From the NCBI GenBank assembly GCA_015231885.1, contig JADGAT010000010.1, positions 1 to 64,000 of the forward strand: DNA of 64,000 nucleotides. Direction: 5' to 3'. Of this stretch, positions 1-9,476 are shown in pieces (the stretch's first letter is position 1; the number at the start of each line of letters is the position of its first letter). The notes beneath the pieces are model-generated. The model made no database searches. It saw nothing but the letters and a program-made list of their open reading frames with translations, and was not told the DNA's origin. Both the position numbers and the translations under genes were made by a program. Origin of the DNA: SAR324 cluster bacterium. GTDB taxonomy: Bacteria > SAR324 > NAC60-12.

Positions 1-151
1 TATTGTAATTCGATCCTCATTAGCAAGGTAGATTTATCCATCGGTGCTTGAAAATGTATGGTACTTCACCTCGGATGATATTGCATTAAGTTCTTTAAGG
101 CGGTTAGCAAGCATATAGCTGGGGCCTTATCAAGCCGTTGGGATTCCCCTG

Positions 152-243
152 ATTTCAACCGATTTTTCCAGAAAGTTTCTTATTGATTTAAGCAACTGAA
201 ATTGAAGGTGAAAATTAGAATTTCAACCGATTTTTCCAGAAAG
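152..243 (+). repeat. Two-copy 24-bp direct repeat in gene-free left edge
   Basis: The 24-bp unit, beginning ATTTCAACCGATTTTTCC, occurs exactly at 152-175 and again at 220-243, a period of 68 bp. Each copy is followed within a few bases by TTGATTTA. The rest of the first 318 bases holds no convincing coding frame. Two copies are too few for a CRISPR array. A tandem duplication or paired regulatory site is possible, but no function can be assigned. Confidence 0.6.
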
Positions 244-327
244 ACTATTTGATTTACTTAATATTTATTTATACTCTCAATTTAGAGACTAATAATTATT
301 CACTCGTTTTATTAGACCGTGCCAATT

Positions 328-1446
328 ATGAATCACATGCGAGCAGTAAAATTATTGGCAGTATTTTTTATTGTGACAGGATTATTTTATCCTATCAGGG
401 CGAATGACATAGAGCCTCGTTATCGGATTGCCCTGTTCATCACAAGAGGACCAGGAGACCCATTCTGGGGCATGTTCGTTGATTTCATGCGGGCTGCAAC
501 CAATGATTTGAATATGGATCTCGATGTTTACTATGCCGATAGCAACCGTGAAAAAATGAGACAGCAAATTCTTCAAGCTTCAGAAGAGGTAGAAAAAGTG
601 AATGCTCTGATATTTCCAAACTTTAAAAAAGGAGCCCTGTCCTTTCTAAGAATAGCAGAAGAAAAAAAAATTCCAGCTTTTTTAGTCAATTCAGGAGTGA
701 CCGATGAGGAGTTTATTGGAAATCCCAGAGAGCAATTCAAATTTTGGATTGGTGAGCTCCTGCCCGATGAAGAGTCTGCGGGATATTTACTAGCAAACCT
801 CTTAATTGATGAAGCGATTCGTTTAGGAAAGTTCGACCCTCAAGGAAAAGTGCAGATATTGGGGTTTATGGGAATTATTTCAGATTTTGCTTCCTCAGAA
901 CGAACCAAAGGGTTGTATCGAGCAATTAATTCCCGCCAAGATGCTTTTTTACGGCAAGTAGTCCCGGCAAACTGGCAAAAAGATTATGCTCAATCCAGTT
1001 TTCAGATTTTAAAACACAGATACCCATGGGCTTCTGTTGCCTGGTCGGCCAGTGATTTAATGGCCATAGGTGTTATTGATGCTGTGGAAAAACAGCAACT
1101 TCATCCAGGTGTTGATGTCATCACAGGAGGAGTGGATTGGACGGCAGAAGGGTTACTTGCTGTTAAAACAAAAAAAATGACGGTGAGTGTTGGCGGGCAC
1201 TTCATGGAAGGAGCCTGGGCGGCTGTTTTACTGTATGATTATCTTCACGGAAAAGATTTCGCCGATCTTCAACTTCGCTGGAGATTAAAAATGCTAGCGG
1301 CTACCCAAAATAACATCGATATTTACTTAGAAAAATTAGCTAAAGACAACTGGGAAAAAATAGACTTCACCCAATTTTCTAGGCATTTACATCCAGAAAA
1401 AAACTATAATTTTAGTTTGAAAAGAGTCCTGTCAATGGTTAATTAA
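328..1446 (+). CDS. Periplasmic sugar-type binding protein, orphan
   Basis: This is a type I periplasmic binding protein of the ribose/autoinducer-binding fold (Peripl_BP_4 type). The first 25 residues form a signal peptide ending near PIRA, and mature protein starts NDIEPRYRIALF. A DPFW motif follows the first strand, as in binding proteins that partner sensor kinases or diguanylate cyclases. About 370 residues is normal for the family. The frame also opens with a GTG at 319, but ATG at 328 or 337 gives a cleaner signal peptide, and no strong ribosome binding site decides between them. No permease or ATPase of the matching class adjoins it, so a sensory role is likelier than transport. The ligand is unknown. 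Confidence 0.75.
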   Translation: MNHMRAVKLLAVFFIVTGLFYPIRANDIEPRYRIALFITRGPGDPFWGMFVDFMRAATNDLNMDLDVYYADSNREKMRQQILQASEEVEKVNALIFPNFKKGALSFLRIAEEKKIPAFLVNSGVTDEEFIGNPREQFKFWIGELLPDEESAGYLLANLLIDEAIRLGKFDPQGKVQILGFMGIISDFASSERTKGLYRAINSRQDAFLRQVVPANWQKDYAQSSFQILKHRYPWASVAWSASDLMAIGVIDAVEKQQLHPGVDVITGGVDWTAEGLLAVKTKKMTVSVGGHFMEGAWAAVLLYDYLHGKDFADLQLRWRLKMLAATQNNIDIYLEKLAKDNWEKIDFTQFSRHLHPEKNYNFSLKRVLSMVN

Positions 1447-1466
1447 TTTAATGATTACTCAACTAA

Positions 1467-1624
1467 GGGCTCGTACATAAATAACCTTTACAGATGACTT
1501 GTCTTTTTCCTCGTCTACGGTGTTGTCTTCAAAGGCACATACTCCAGTATGCACAATTGAAGACGCCTTGTAGCCAAGAAAAAATACTTCCTCATCTTTG
1601 TCAACGTTATTTCTGCACGAGCCC
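1467..1624 (+). mobile_element. MITE-like element family B, copy 1
   Basis: A 158-bp non-coding element with 19-nt terminal inverted repeats: GGGCTCGTACATAAATAAC at the left, and GGGCTCGTGCAGAAATAAC read inward from the right. TAA flanks it at 1464-1466 and at 1625-1627, a 3-bp target duplication. The interior is a long imperfect palindrome (GTCTTCAA pairs with TTGAAGAC, GCATACT with AGTATGC). A second 158-bp copy lies at 17603-17760 in opposite orientation with about three mismatches by eye. It encodes no transposase. Open frames across it are short and incidental. Confidence 0.85.
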
Positions 1625-1627
1625 TAA

Positions 1628-1646
1628 GGAAGGCGAAAATAATAAC
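1628..1646 (+). repeat. Solo terminal repeat of family A element
   Basis: GGAAGGCGAAAATAATAAC matches the left terminal inverted repeat of the family A elements exactly and directly follows the TAA flank of family B copy 1. The body of a family A element does not follow. This looks like the residue of a family A copy into whose TAA target the family B element inserted, or a junction left by excision. Confidence 0.6.
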
Positions 1647-1663
1647 GATTTCTTTGGGAAGTT

Positions 1664-1702
1664 CCTTAATACGGGATGGGAGCATTCTATCCCGTATTAA
1701 GG
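1664..1702 (+). repeat. Perfect 14-bp inverted repeat
   Basis: CCTTAATACGGGAT (1664-1677) pairs perfectly with ATCCCGTATTAAGG (1689-1702) across an 11-nt loop. No T-run follows, so it is not a typical intrinsic terminator. A second palindrome, TCACTTCGAACGAAGTGA, lies at 1721-1738. The 508-bp gap before the glucose operon is therefore full of structure and holds no gene. Operator, processing site and mobile-element debris are all possible. Confidence 0.5.
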
Positions 1703-1838
1703 AGATGCCTGAATATAAAATCACTTCGAACGAAGTGAGGTTTGGTATCTCACCATTTATCCATGGAGTCTTTGTACTCAAACTCGTTTCGTTATGCTTT
1801 GAGCGGGTTAAAATTATGTTTTAGGAATTTACTATTTG

Positions 1839-1884
1839 TCATTGTGAGGAGCTAAGGAGGCGGCCAATCCGCACGAAGCAATCT
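1839..1884 (+). repeat. Degenerate GTCATTG...GAAGCAATCT repeat
   Basis: The stretch opens GTCATTGTGAGGAGC and closes CACGAAGCAATCT. It resembles the widespread interspersed palindromic repeat of the form GTCATTGCGAGGAGC...GACGAAGCAATC found in many bacterial genomes. Only one copy was noticed in the window, and the similarity is judged from memory. Confidence 0.35.
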
Positions 1885-1954
1885 AAATGGCGAAAAGAGT
1901 GAAATGGTTACCCGTTTACAGTATATATTTTAAAAATGATTTTTAGGAGGAAAT

Positions 1955-3211
1955 ATGATCTTGAATACTTTGAAAAAGGCCTCACTGGCGGCTTTAGCAA
2001 CTGGTGTTTTGAGTTTCACTGCATCAGCAGGGGAAGTTGAAGTTCTCCACTGGTGGACATCAGGAGGAGAAGCAAAATCAGTTGCCGTTTTAAAACAGCT
2101 GTTGGAAAAAGACGGTCATACCTGGAAAGACTTTGCTGTCGCAGGCGGGGGTGGAGAAAGTGCTATGACTGTATTAAAGTCCCGAGTTGTTTCAGGGAAA
2201 CCTCCTACAGCTGCTCAAATCAAAGGACCATCTATCCAGGAATGGGGGGATGAAGGAGTTGTTGCAAACCTTGATAGCGTGGCGAATGCAGCCGGTTGGG
2301 ACGAACTTTTACCGAAAGTGGTAAGCGATGTCATGAAGTATGATGGAAACTACGTTGCTGTTCCCGTGAACGTACACCGCGTCAACTGGATGTGGGTCAA
2401 TCCGGAAGTGTTTGAAAAAGCAGGAGCAAAAATTCCTTCAACGTGGGATGGGTTTGTCGAAGCAGCCGAAAAAATCAAAGCGGCGGGATTTATTCCTGTT
2501 GCTCACGGGGGACAGGCCTGGCAAGACTCAACCACCTTTGAATCTTTAGCATTAGCAATCGGTGGATCTCAGTTTTACAACGATGCTTTTGTCAAGCTCG
2601 ACCCCAAAGCCTTAAACAGTCCCACCATGGTCAAGGTCTTTGAAGCCTTAAGGACAGTCAAAAAATATACAGATAAAGATGCTCCGGGACGTGACTGGAA
2701 TCTGGCGACAGCAATGGTCATTCAAGGCAAAGCGGCCATGCAGTTCATGGGGGACTGGGCCAAGGGTGAGTTCACGGCAGCGGGAAAAAAACCTGGCACA
2801 GACTATATTTGTATGGCTTTTCCTGGAACCAGGGGCAAATTCACATTCAACATAGACAGTTTTGTCATGTTTGATGTAGGTGGTGGAGACGCAAAAAAAG
2901 CTCAAGATGCGATGGCACGCACCATTATGGAACCAAAGTTTCAAGAAATTTTTAACCTCAACAAAGGATCGATTCCAGCTCGTTTGAATATGCCTCGTGA
3001 CAAATTTGACATCTGTGCCCATCAATCCATGGATGAATTTGTTGGTAGCTCTAAAACGGGAGACCTGGTTCCCAGCATGGCTCACGGCATGTCAACCTTT
3101 GCTGCTGTTCAAGGGGCAATTTATGACACCGTTACAGCTTTCTACAACTCAGACATGAGTGCTCAGGAGGCTGCTCAGAAGTTAGTCAGTGCTGTTCAGT
3201 CCAGTATGTAA
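1955..3211 (+). CDS. gtsA: Glucose/mannose ABC transporter substrate-binding protein
   Basis: A family 1 extracellular solute-binding protein of 418 residues. The N-terminus is a signal peptide (basic, then hydrophobic to FTASAG), and mature sequence begins EVEVLHWWTSGGEAKS, the hallmark start of glucose-binding proteins such as Pseudomonas GtsA. The internal segment VHRVNWMWVNPEVF is also typical. A strong ribosome binding site (TTAGGAGGAAAT) fixes the start at ATG 1955. It heads an operon with two permeases, an ATPase and glucokinase, which supports glucose as ligand. A stem-loop separates it from the permeases, as is common where binding protein is made in excess. Glucose specificity is inferred. 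Confidence 0.88.
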   Translation: MILNTLKKASLAALATGVLSFTASAGEVEVLHWWTSGGEAKSVAVLKQLLEKDGHTWKDFAVAGGGGESAMTVLKSRVVSGKPPTAAQIKGPSIQEWGDEGVVANLDSVANAAGWDELLPKVVSDVMKYDGNYVAVPVNVHRVNWMWVNPEVFEKAGAKIPSTWDGFVEAAEKIKAAGFIPVAHGGQAWQDSTTFESLALAIGGSQFYNDAFVKLDPKALNSPTMVKVFEALRTVKKYTDKDAPGRDWNLATAMVIQGKAAMQFMGDWAKGEFTAAGKKPGTDYICMAFPGTRGKFTFNIDSFVMFDVGGGDAKKAQDAMARTIMEPKFQEIFNLNKGSIPARLNMPRDKFDICAHQSMDEFVGSSKTGDLVPSMAHGMSTFAAVQGAIYDTVTAFYNSDMSAQEAAQKLVSAVQSSM

Positions 3212-3268
3212 TTACTCTCTGAATACTACTTCACTCTATTTTATTCCAGATTCTTTGGGATTTGATTA

Positions 3269-3293
3269 CCCCCGAAATACTGTCTTTCGGGGG
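3269..3293 (+). promoter_or_regulatory. Stem-loop between binding protein and permease
   Basis: CCCCCGAAA (3269-3277) pairs with TTTCGGGGG (3285-3293) over a 7-nt loop, nine uninterrupted pairs. There is no long T-run after it. Position and form suit an mRNA-stabilising or attenuating hairpin that would leave more binding-protein message than permease message. That role is inferred. Confidence 0.6.
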
Positions 3294-3329
3294 AAAGTAA
3301 ATGTTTTTATTTTTTCAATAGAGGTGGTT

Positions 3330-4241
3330 ATGGATACTACAACTTCATCAAGGGCTATCCCTCAAAAGAGCTTAGCAGATCATTTTGAAGATTGGCTGCC
3401 TAAGCTGGTGATCTCCCCAACCTTTTTAGCAGCCATATTTTTTGTTTATGGCTACATTATCTGGACAGCATGGTTGTCACTGACCAAATCACGCATGCTG
3501 CCCAAATACGATATTGAAGGTTTTTTTCAATATGGAAAGCTCTGGACAAACGACCGCTGGTTGGTGGCCCTGACTAACTTAGGAATTTATGGCACATTGT
3601 TCATTGGGATTTGCCTGGGAATCGGATTGTTGATCGCTATTTTGCTGGATCAGCGTATTCGTGCAGAAGGTGCATTGCGTACCATTTATCTCTATCCGAT
3701 GGCTTTGTCTTTTATTGTGACAGGTACGGCTTGGAAATGGATTCTCAATCCGGGCCTGGGTTTGGAAAAACTGGTACGGGAAATGGGATTTGAAAATTTT
3801 ACCTTTGGCTGGCTCACTGATTCAGACATGGCGATTTACACAGTCGTGATTGCGGGGGTCTGGCAATCAGCAGGATTTGTGATTGCGTTGTTTTTATCGG
3901 GTTTACGAGGGGTGGATGATTCGATCATCAAAGCGGCTCAAGTTGATGGAGCCAGTTTACCTCGAATTTATTGGAGCATTATTATTCCGAGTTTACGTCC
4001 TGTGTTCTTCAGTACACTCATGATTTTAGGACACATTGCGATCAAGAGCTTTGACCTTATTATGGCCTTGACGGGTGGTGGTCCTGGCTACGCAACGGAT
4101 GTTCCTGCAACATTTATGTACACTTACACTTTCACTCGTAATCAAATTGGATTTGGCTCTGCCAGTGCGATGGTCATGCTCGGTGGAGTCCTTGCGATTG
4201 TGATTCCCTATCTGTATTCAGAACTAAGAAAACCACGTTAA
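3330..4241 (+). CDS. gtsB: Sugar ABC transporter permease, GtsB type
   Basis: An inner-membrane permease of the MalF/UgpA (BPD_transp_1) class with about six membrane helices in 303 residues. The EAA loop that contacts the ATPase is present near residue 205 (KAAQVDGASLPRIYWSII). The reading frame is open upstream to 3189, but the upstream residues are not membrane-protein-like, and ATG 3330 is preceded by AGAGGTGG, so 3330 is taken as the start. It pairs with the second permease 11 bp downstream to form the channel of the glucose importer. Confidence 0.88.
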   Translation: MDTTTSSRAIPQKSLADHFEDWLPKLVISPTFLAAIFFVYGYIIWTAWLSLTKSRMLPKYDIEGFFQYGKLWTNDRWLVALTNLGIYGTLFIGICLGIGLLIAILLDQRIRAEGALRTIYLYPMALSFIVTGTAWKWILNPGLGLEKLVREMGFENFTFGWLTDSDMAIYTVVIAGVWQSAGFVIALFLSGLRGVDDSIIKAAQVDGASLPRIYWSIIIPSLRPVFFSTLMILGHIAIKSFDLIMALTGGGPGYATDVPATFMYTYTFTRNQIGFGSASAMVMLGGVLAIVIPYLYSELRKPR

Positions 4242-4251
4242 GGAGATAGCT

Positions 4252-5133
4252 ATGTCAAGTTTTTCAGCGGATACTCCCCATTCTAGTTCAGTGATGGGGC
4301 GCATTTTCATATATGGCATTCTACTTATAGTTGCCGGATATTTTTTACTTCCCCTGCTTGTAATGGTATTTACTTCGGTCAAATCAATGGAGGAAATTCG
4401 TACGGGAAGTTTGATTTCAATTCCTACTTCCATCACTTTTGATGCCTGGTCGAAAGCCTGGTCGTCTGCCTGTACAGGAGTTGAGTGCAGCGGGCTCAGT
4501 GGGTATTTTTGGAATTCCGTTTGGTTGGTTACTCCTACGGTGAGTATCTCTACATTCCTGGGAGCTTTGAACGGTTATGTGTTGACAAAATGGAATTTCA
4601 AAGGAGCCGATGTCTTTTTCTCCATGTTATTGATTGGATGCTTCATCCCCTTTCAAGTCATCTTACTTCCGATGGCCAGGACCCTTGGATTTTTGGGATT
4701 GGCAGGTACAACAACAGGGTTGATCATGGTTCATATTATTTATGGGCTCGCCTTTACGACTCTGTTTTTCCGTAATTTTTATGTCAGCATCCCTAATGAA
4801 CTGGTAAGAGCTGCACAAATTGACGGAGCGGGTTTTTTCATGATTTTCTGGAAAATTATGTTGCCGCTGTCGATTCCAATTATTGTCGTTTCTGTCATTT
4901 GGCAATTCACTCAAATCTGGAATGACTTTTTATTTGGTGTCGTCTTTTCTGCGGGAGAATCCCAGCCTATTACAGTTGCACTCAATAACTTAGTCAATAC
5001 CTCAACTGGGGTTAAGGAATACAATGTTGATATGGCTGCTGCGATTATTGCCGCGCTGCCGACCCTGTTTGTATACGTCGTTGCTGGAAAATACTTTGTA
5101 CGTGGACTGACGGCAGGGGCTGTTAAAGGATAA
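4252..5133 (+). CDS. gtsC: Sugar ABC transporter permease, GtsC type
   Basis: The second permease of the importer, MalG/UgpE class, 293 residues with about six membrane helices. The EAA motif reads [19 protein letters not shown]. The long periplasmic loop after helix 1 includes a Cys pair ([10 protein letters not shown]). AAGGAGATAGCT precedes ATG 4252. Spacing of 10 bp from the first permease and 38 bp to the ATPase gene indicates one transcript. Substrate assignment follows from the neighbouring binding protein and glucokinase. Confidence 0.88.
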   Translation: MSSFSADTPHSSSVMGRIFIYGILLIVAGYFLLPLLVMVFTSVKSMEEIRTGSLISIPTSITFDAWSKAWSSACTGVECSGLSGYFWNSVWLVTPTVSISTFLGALNGYVLTKWNFKGADVFFSMLLIGCFIPFQVILLPMARTLGFLGLAGTTTGLIMVHIIYGLAFTTLFFRNFYVSIPNELVRAAQIDGAGFFMIFWKIMLPLSIPIIVVSVIWQFTQIWNDFLFGVVFSAGESQPITVALNNLVNTSTGVKEYNVDMAAAIIAALPTLFVYVVAGKYFVRGLTAGAVKG

Positions 5134-5171
5134 TTCAAATCATCTATATTTTCAATGAGGAGGAACTAATT

Positions 5172-6278
5172 ATGGGCGCACTCACAATTAAAAACGTATG
5201 TAAATCTTATGGTCCAACAGATGTTTTAAAAGGCGTTAATATTGATATTCAGGCAGGAGAGTTTTTGATTTTGGTTGGACCCTCCGGCTGCGGCAAGTCC
5301 ACTCTGCTCAATATGATTGCGGGTTTGGACGGGATCACGTCAGGAGAAATCCAAATTGACGGGAGAGTCGTCAATAACTTACCTCCCAAAGATCGAGACA
5401 TTGCGATGGTGTTTCAATCATACGCGCTTTACCCCAACATGGACATCCGTCGCAATATTTCCTTTGGTCTGGAAATCCGCAAAGTACCTAAAAGCGAGCA
5501 GGACCGCATTGTCAATGAAGTGTCCTCGATGCTGCAAATTGACCAATTGTTGGATCGGAAACCCTCGCAGCTTTCTGGAGGGCAGCGCCAGCGTGTCGCG
5601 ATGGGGCGAGCCCTGGCCAGGAAACCAGCACTTTATTTGTTTGACGAACCCTTGAGTAACCTGGATGCCAAGCTTCGTGTTGATATGCGCACAGAAATTA
5701 AAATGCTGCACCAACGTTTAAAAACAACCATTGTCTATGTCACTCACGATCAGATTGAAGCCATGACGTTGGCTGATAAAATTGCTGTCATGAAAGGTGG
5801 AATTGTCCAACAGTTTGGGTCACCTCGGCAGCTGTATGACGAACCTGCTAATATGTTTGTGGCTGGATTTATGGGTTCTCCCTCAATGAATTTCATTCCT
5901 TGCAAAGTTGTGAGCATGGGCAATGAGACGGGGGTCGAAATTGACGGAGGTGCTGGCACATTCAAACTGCCGGTGAGGTCCAATCAACTCAAAAGCTCAG
6001 AGGGGCAGGAAGTGATGTTGGGCATACGTCCTGAGAAGGTCACTCACAAAATTGAATCGCATCTGGAGAATTCGGACTTTCATTTGGCGAAATGTCGAGT
6101 CAGCATCAACGAGCCGACGGGGCCTGATACAAATATTTTTATTCACATGAATGGGGCTAAAGTCGTTTGTCGTTCCACTCCTGATTCTGCCAAAGACCCC
6201 GGTGAAGAAATGGAGATGATGTTTGACTTATCCAAGATGGTGTTCTTTGATCCTAAAACAGAGGAAAGGCTTGCTTAG
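5172..6278 (+). CDS. Sugar ABC transporter ATPase, MalK/UgpC type
   Basis: A cytoplasmic ATPase of 368 residues powering the glucose importer. Visible motifs are Walker A (GPSGCGKST), Q-loop (FQSYALYP), signature ([14 protein letters not shown]), Walker B ([14 protein letters not shown]) and the switch histidine (VTHDQ). The C-terminal third carries the TOBE/OB fold region typical of MalK, UgpC and MsmX ATPases (GIRPEKV near residue 280). GAGGAGGAACTAATT precedes the ATG. MalK-type ATPases often serve several importers, so exclusivity for glucose is not certain. Confidence 0.92.
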   Translation: MGALTIKNVCKSYGPTDVLKGVNIDIQAGEFLILVGPSGCGKSTLLNMIAGLDGITSGEIQIDGRVVNNLPPKDRDIAMVFQSYALYPNMDIRRNISFGLEIRKVPKSEQDRIVNEVSSMLQIDQLLDRKPSQLSGGQRQRVAMGRALARKPALYLFDEPLSNLDAKLRVDMRTEIKMLHQRLKTTIVYVTHDQIEAMTLADKIAVMKGGIVQQFGSPRQLYDEPANMFVAGFMGSPSMNFIPCKVVSMGNETGVEIDGGAGTFKLPVRSNQLKSSEGQEVMLGIRPEKVTHKIESHLENSDFHLAKCRVSINEPTGPDTNIFIHMNGAKVVCRSTPDSAKDPGEEMEMMFDLSKMVFFDPKTEERLA

Positions 6279-6434
6279 CCTCATATTCTTCGGTTCTCTT
6301 ATCTCCTCCTCGCCAGTAGCCCCAACAACAGTGTTCTACGTCAAGGGGCTTCTGGCTAAAGCATCAAAGGACGGTATCAGCTTGAAATCAGCTTTGGCCA
6401 GAATAAATAACGACACCATTTAGAAAATAGGAAA

Positions 6435-7400
6435 ATGAAAATACTTGCAGCAGATATAGGAGGGACAAACAGTCGGTTTGCCCACTTTGATGTCGAAAAT
6501 TTTAATGACATCCGTTTAAACTATTTCACAACGTTTAACAGCAATCAAAAGAGTATCAACTCTGTTTCAGATTTAATACAGCATTTCGACCGTATCAAAA
6601 GTGATGAATTCAGCGAGTTGTCAGATTATGATATGGCAGTAGTTGCGGTAGCAGGACCCATTCGTGGGAAAAAATGTACCCCGCCCAATATCCGTTGGGA
6701 AATTGATGTAACGCAAGTCGAGGAAATTGAAATTCATCTACTCAATGATTTTGTTGTTCAGGCATACGGTTGTTTGCTGCCACACATTTCTTCATCCATG
6801 GAACAAATCAAAGATGGAGAAAAGGTGCTGGAAGGCACAATTGCTATTGTTGGAGCTGGTACTGGTCTTGGGCACTGTGCCCTGATCCCCTACGATGGGC
6901 TGGGTCAATACTCAAAACGTTATATTCCTGTACCTTCTGAAGCAGGACATGCCCAGCTCGCACTGGTTGGAGATGAAGAAAAAGAGCTCGAACAATTTGT
7001 GCTGAAAAAAACCAACAGTTCCAGCGTTTTCAATGAATTGCTGGTCAGTGGCAGAGGTCTTTCTCTGATCCATGAATTTTTAACAGGTGACACACTGGAA
7101 CCAAAAGAGGTTGCTGAAAGATTTAACGAAGCCCCCAAAACCCTGGAGTTTTTTTCCAGACTGTATAGTCGTGCCTGCAGAAATTTTTGTTTGTCGGTCT
7201 ATGCAACAGGAGGGCTTATCATTTCTGGAGGTATTGCCGCAAAGCATCCTAAAATCGTCCAATCTCATACATTTCTTGAAGAATTCACAACAGCTCCTTC
7301 CCAAGCCGGTGTTCTGGAGCAAATCCCAATTTTTCACAATAAACAGGAAGACATTGGTCTGCTGGGATGTGCCTATTATGGTTTGATGATGTCTCAATAA
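6435..7400 (+). CDS. glk: Glucokinase
   Basis: ATP-dependent glucokinase of the Glk (PF02685) family, phosphorylating glucose to glucose-6-phosphate in the cytoplasm. The phosphate-binding start ADIGGTNSRFA, the catalytic-region LLNDFVVQAYG, the GAGTGLGHC loop and the SEAGH motif (glucose-contacting Glu and His) are all present, and length (321 residues) is normal. It lies 156 bp after the ABC ATPase; that gap shows no convincing gene. It converges on the sulfatase gene. Its position after a complete glucose importer gives a coherent uptake and activation unit. Confidence 0.93.
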   Translation: MKILAADIGGTNSRFAHFDVENFNDIRLNYFTTFNSNQKSINSVSDLIQHFDRIKSDEFSELSDYDMAVVAVAGPIRGKKCTPPNIRWEIDVTQVEEIEIHLLNDFVVQAYGCLLPHISSSMEQIKDGEKVLEGTIAIVGAGTGLGHCALIPYDGLGQYSKRYIPVPSEAGHAQLALVGDEEKELEQFVLKKTNSSSVFNELLVSGRGLSLIHEFLTGDTLEPKEVAERFNEAPKTLEFFSRLYSRACRNFCLSVYATGGLIISGGIAAKHPKIVQSHTFLEEFTTAPSQAGVLEQIPIFHNKQEDIGLLGCAYYGLMMSQ

Positions 7401-7489
7401 ATTCAAAATGCTCTTTGTCAATTGTTCTATTGATCAAAACCATTATAATTTTCTCAACACCTACCTCAAGTTTGTATATGGTTTCTTTG

Positions 7490-9070
7490 TTACCAAACCC
7501 CAGTCAAAAATCCTCTTTCTTTTGCTTTGCCTGCCTTCTTGAGAATATCCTCTTCTGAAATGGTAACGGCAGATTGGCGGTTTCTAAAAAATATAAATAA
7601 CTGTTGTGACATCATTTCCCGCACAGAGGCATATGCCGAATCCTGTCCCAGGTCATTGTGCTCATAACAATCATTTTTAAGATCAAAGAGCTGAGGCGGG
7701 TAATTTTCATAAAAAATATATTTCCACTCTTTGGAACGAACCATATAGGCTCTTGCCTGGTGAGGAGAAATGTTAAGCTTTTTCCGCACCTGATAAAAGG
7801 AATAATCCGCTTCACTCAAAACGAATTCACGCCATGCCGGCTTTTGATTATGCAGGAGAGGCAAAAAAGACTTTCCTTCCAATCGTTGTGTTTTGACATG
7901 CCCCCCAACCGCTTCAATAAAAGTGGGGAGCAAATCAATAGCTTCTACCAGTTCCGACGATTGAGTTCCCCTGGTTACATCTGCTTGAGGTCTGGGGTCA
8001 TGAACAATTAAGGGGATACGAACACTTTCTTCGTGGAAAAGCTGTTTTTCTCCTAACCCGTGATCTCCCAAGTAATCTCCGTGATCGCTTGTAAAAACAA
8101 TCATGGTATCTTTCATGCGGCCCTGTTGTTCTAAAAATTGAAACAGCCTCCCCAAATGATGGTCAATTTGGCTGATCAGCCCCATATAAGTGGGAATGAC
8201 TGTTTTTCTGACTTCCTGGCGTCGAAATGTCCGGCTGGCGTCTTCATCTCGAAACGCTTGATACACCGGATGGGGGTTGATTGTTTCTTGATGGCTTGCA
8301 TTGACAGGTATGACGGAATCGCTAGAATACATATTGTGATAAGGAGCCGGGGCCATGTAGGGCCAATGGGGTTTGATGTAGCTGAGATGGAGACACCAGG
8401 GCTGATCTCCCTTTTCTGCATTTTCTGCAATATATTGGATCGCCTTATCAGTCATGTAGGGCGTTTCAGAATACTCTTCTTCAATTCGTGCAGGGAGGGA
8501 GGAATGTCTCAAATACCATCCACTGAGTATTTCTCCGCCAAGTCCTTCTGCAGAGTTGGCATAGTCATGCCAGGGGTTTTTCCCTGAATACCCCAAATCA
8601 TTCAAATACTGGTTATAAGCCAGATTAGAATCAAGGGACTGGTCTGGATGGAGACCATCGTCTCGTACTACAGGATCGAAACCGCATTGAACGATTGGTC
8701 TTCCCATTGGAGAGTTAGGGGACAACCCGACTCGCTGCATACCTTCCCAATCAGCAGCCATGTGGGTTTTACCAACTAAAGCGACCTCCATCCCTTCGGG
8801 GCGCAGATAATCACCTATGTTGTGAACTCCAACGGACAGAGGAACCATGTTTGCGATGGAGCCATGACTCATCACATACTGTCCCGTATAAAAACTCATG
8901 CGTGCCGGCCCGCACATCGGGGCTTGAGTATACGCACAGGTGAATAGCATTCCTTTTGAGGCCAGTTGATCAATATTTGGGGTCCGGATATTAGGATGAC
9001 CGTAGCATCCTAAATAGTCAGCACGCAGTTGATCACACATGATAAACAATATGTTTCGAATAGGCTCCAT
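7490..9070 (-). CDS. Sulfatase / phosphonate monoester hydrolase family enzyme
   Basis: An alkaline-phosphatase-superfamily hydrolase of 526 residues. The start NILFIMCDQLRADYLGCYG holds the first metal-binding Asp. The sulfatase signature CGPAR (Cys53-x-Pro-x-Arg57) provides the cysteine that matures to formylglycine, and the second metal site is TSDHGDYLGDHG. The CGPAR form and the C-terminal PPQLFDL segment resemble phosphonate monoester/phosphodiester hydrolases as much as arylsulfatases, so the substrate is open. No formylglycine-generating enzyme lies in the window. No signal peptide is visible, so it is probably cytoplasmic. Transcribed alone, converging on glk. Confidence 0.85.
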   Translation of the reverse strand: MEPIRNILFIMCDQLRADYLGCYGHPNIRTPNIDQLASKGMLFTCAYTQAPMCGPARMSFYTGQYVMSHGSIANMVPLSVGVHNIGDYLRPEGMEVALVGKTHMAADWEGMQRVGLSPNSPMGRPIVQCGFDPVVRDDGLHPDQSLDSNLAYNQYLNDLGYSGKNPWHDYANSAEGLGGEILSGWYLRHSSLPARIEEEYSETPYMTDKAIQYIAENAEKGDQPWCLHLSYIKPHWPYMAPAPYHNMYSSDSVIPVNASHQETINPHPVYQAFRDEDASRTFRRQEVRKTVIPTYMGLISQIDHHLGRLFQFLEQQGRMKDTMIVFTSDHGDYLGDHGLGEKQLFHEESVRIPLIVHDPRPQADVTRGTQSSELVEAIDLLPTFIEAVGGHVKTQRLEGKSFLPLLHNQKPAWREFVLSEADYSFYQVRKKLNISPHQARAYMVRSKEWKYIFYENYPPQLFDLKNDCYEHNDLGQDSAYASVREMMSQQLFIFFRNRQSAVTISEEDILKKAGKAKERGFLTGVW

Positions 9071-9452
9071 GGATTATTAGACGAATTAGTCCTCTTTGAT
9101 AAAGGTGCACTGCCCTCTAGGTTAGACATCTCCTGCTGTTTGCCAAGCTGACCGCAATAAGATGTTTGGGTTGAAACTTTGGAAATTATTAACTTTCGCA
9201 AGAACTAATTCCCTGAATATACTAATGAATACTAGACCTATTGTCAATTTTTTGAGATGAGCTAAAGGCAGGTCTCATGTTGTTAATGTGGCATGAGATC
9301 TAAACCACGAACACCTATGATAAAACACTCTCTCCTGCAGCGAATCACGCAGAACAGCAGGAATTGTTGAATATTATTGAAAATGCTGGTACTTTCCTCA
9401 TCGACTGCTTACGATCGGAGCGCTTGGAATACTCCAACAATCAAAACAAGAA
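9071..9452. other. Gene-poor region with an inverted repeat
   Basis: About 380 bp separate the sulfatase from the TorT-like gene. GGTCTCATG (9271-9279) faces CATGAGATC (9292-9300) over 12 nt, eight of nine pairs, a possible operator for the relay operon. From about 9311 a frame without a start codon runs to a TGA at 9455-9457 and encodes ...EQQELLNIIENAG..., which looks protein-like but is too short to identify. It may be a gene remnant. Confidence 0.35.
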
Positions 9453-9476
9453 TTGATCAAAAAAAGATTGTACTTT

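Noticed and set aside
152..243. Two identical 24-bp units 68 bp apart as a CRISPR remnant
   Set aside because: Only two units, no further copies and no cas genes; reported only as a direct repeat.
1664..1702. Perfect 14-bp hairpin as an intrinsic terminator
   Set aside because: No T-run follows on either strand close to the stem, and it is 218 bp past the nearest stop codon.
1494..1781. Open frames of 68 and 88 codons across family B copy 1
   Set aside because: They lie in a non-coding palindromic element, and the same peptide recurs in copy 2 only because the DNA is repeated.
6223..6423. 66-codon frame between the ABC ATPase and glucokinase
   Set aside because: It begins inside the ATPase gene, has no ribosome binding site and no family resemblance.
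9311..9457. Short protein-like frame without a start upstream of the TorT-like gene
   Set aside because: Too short to identify and lacking a start codon; mentioned only as a possible remnant.
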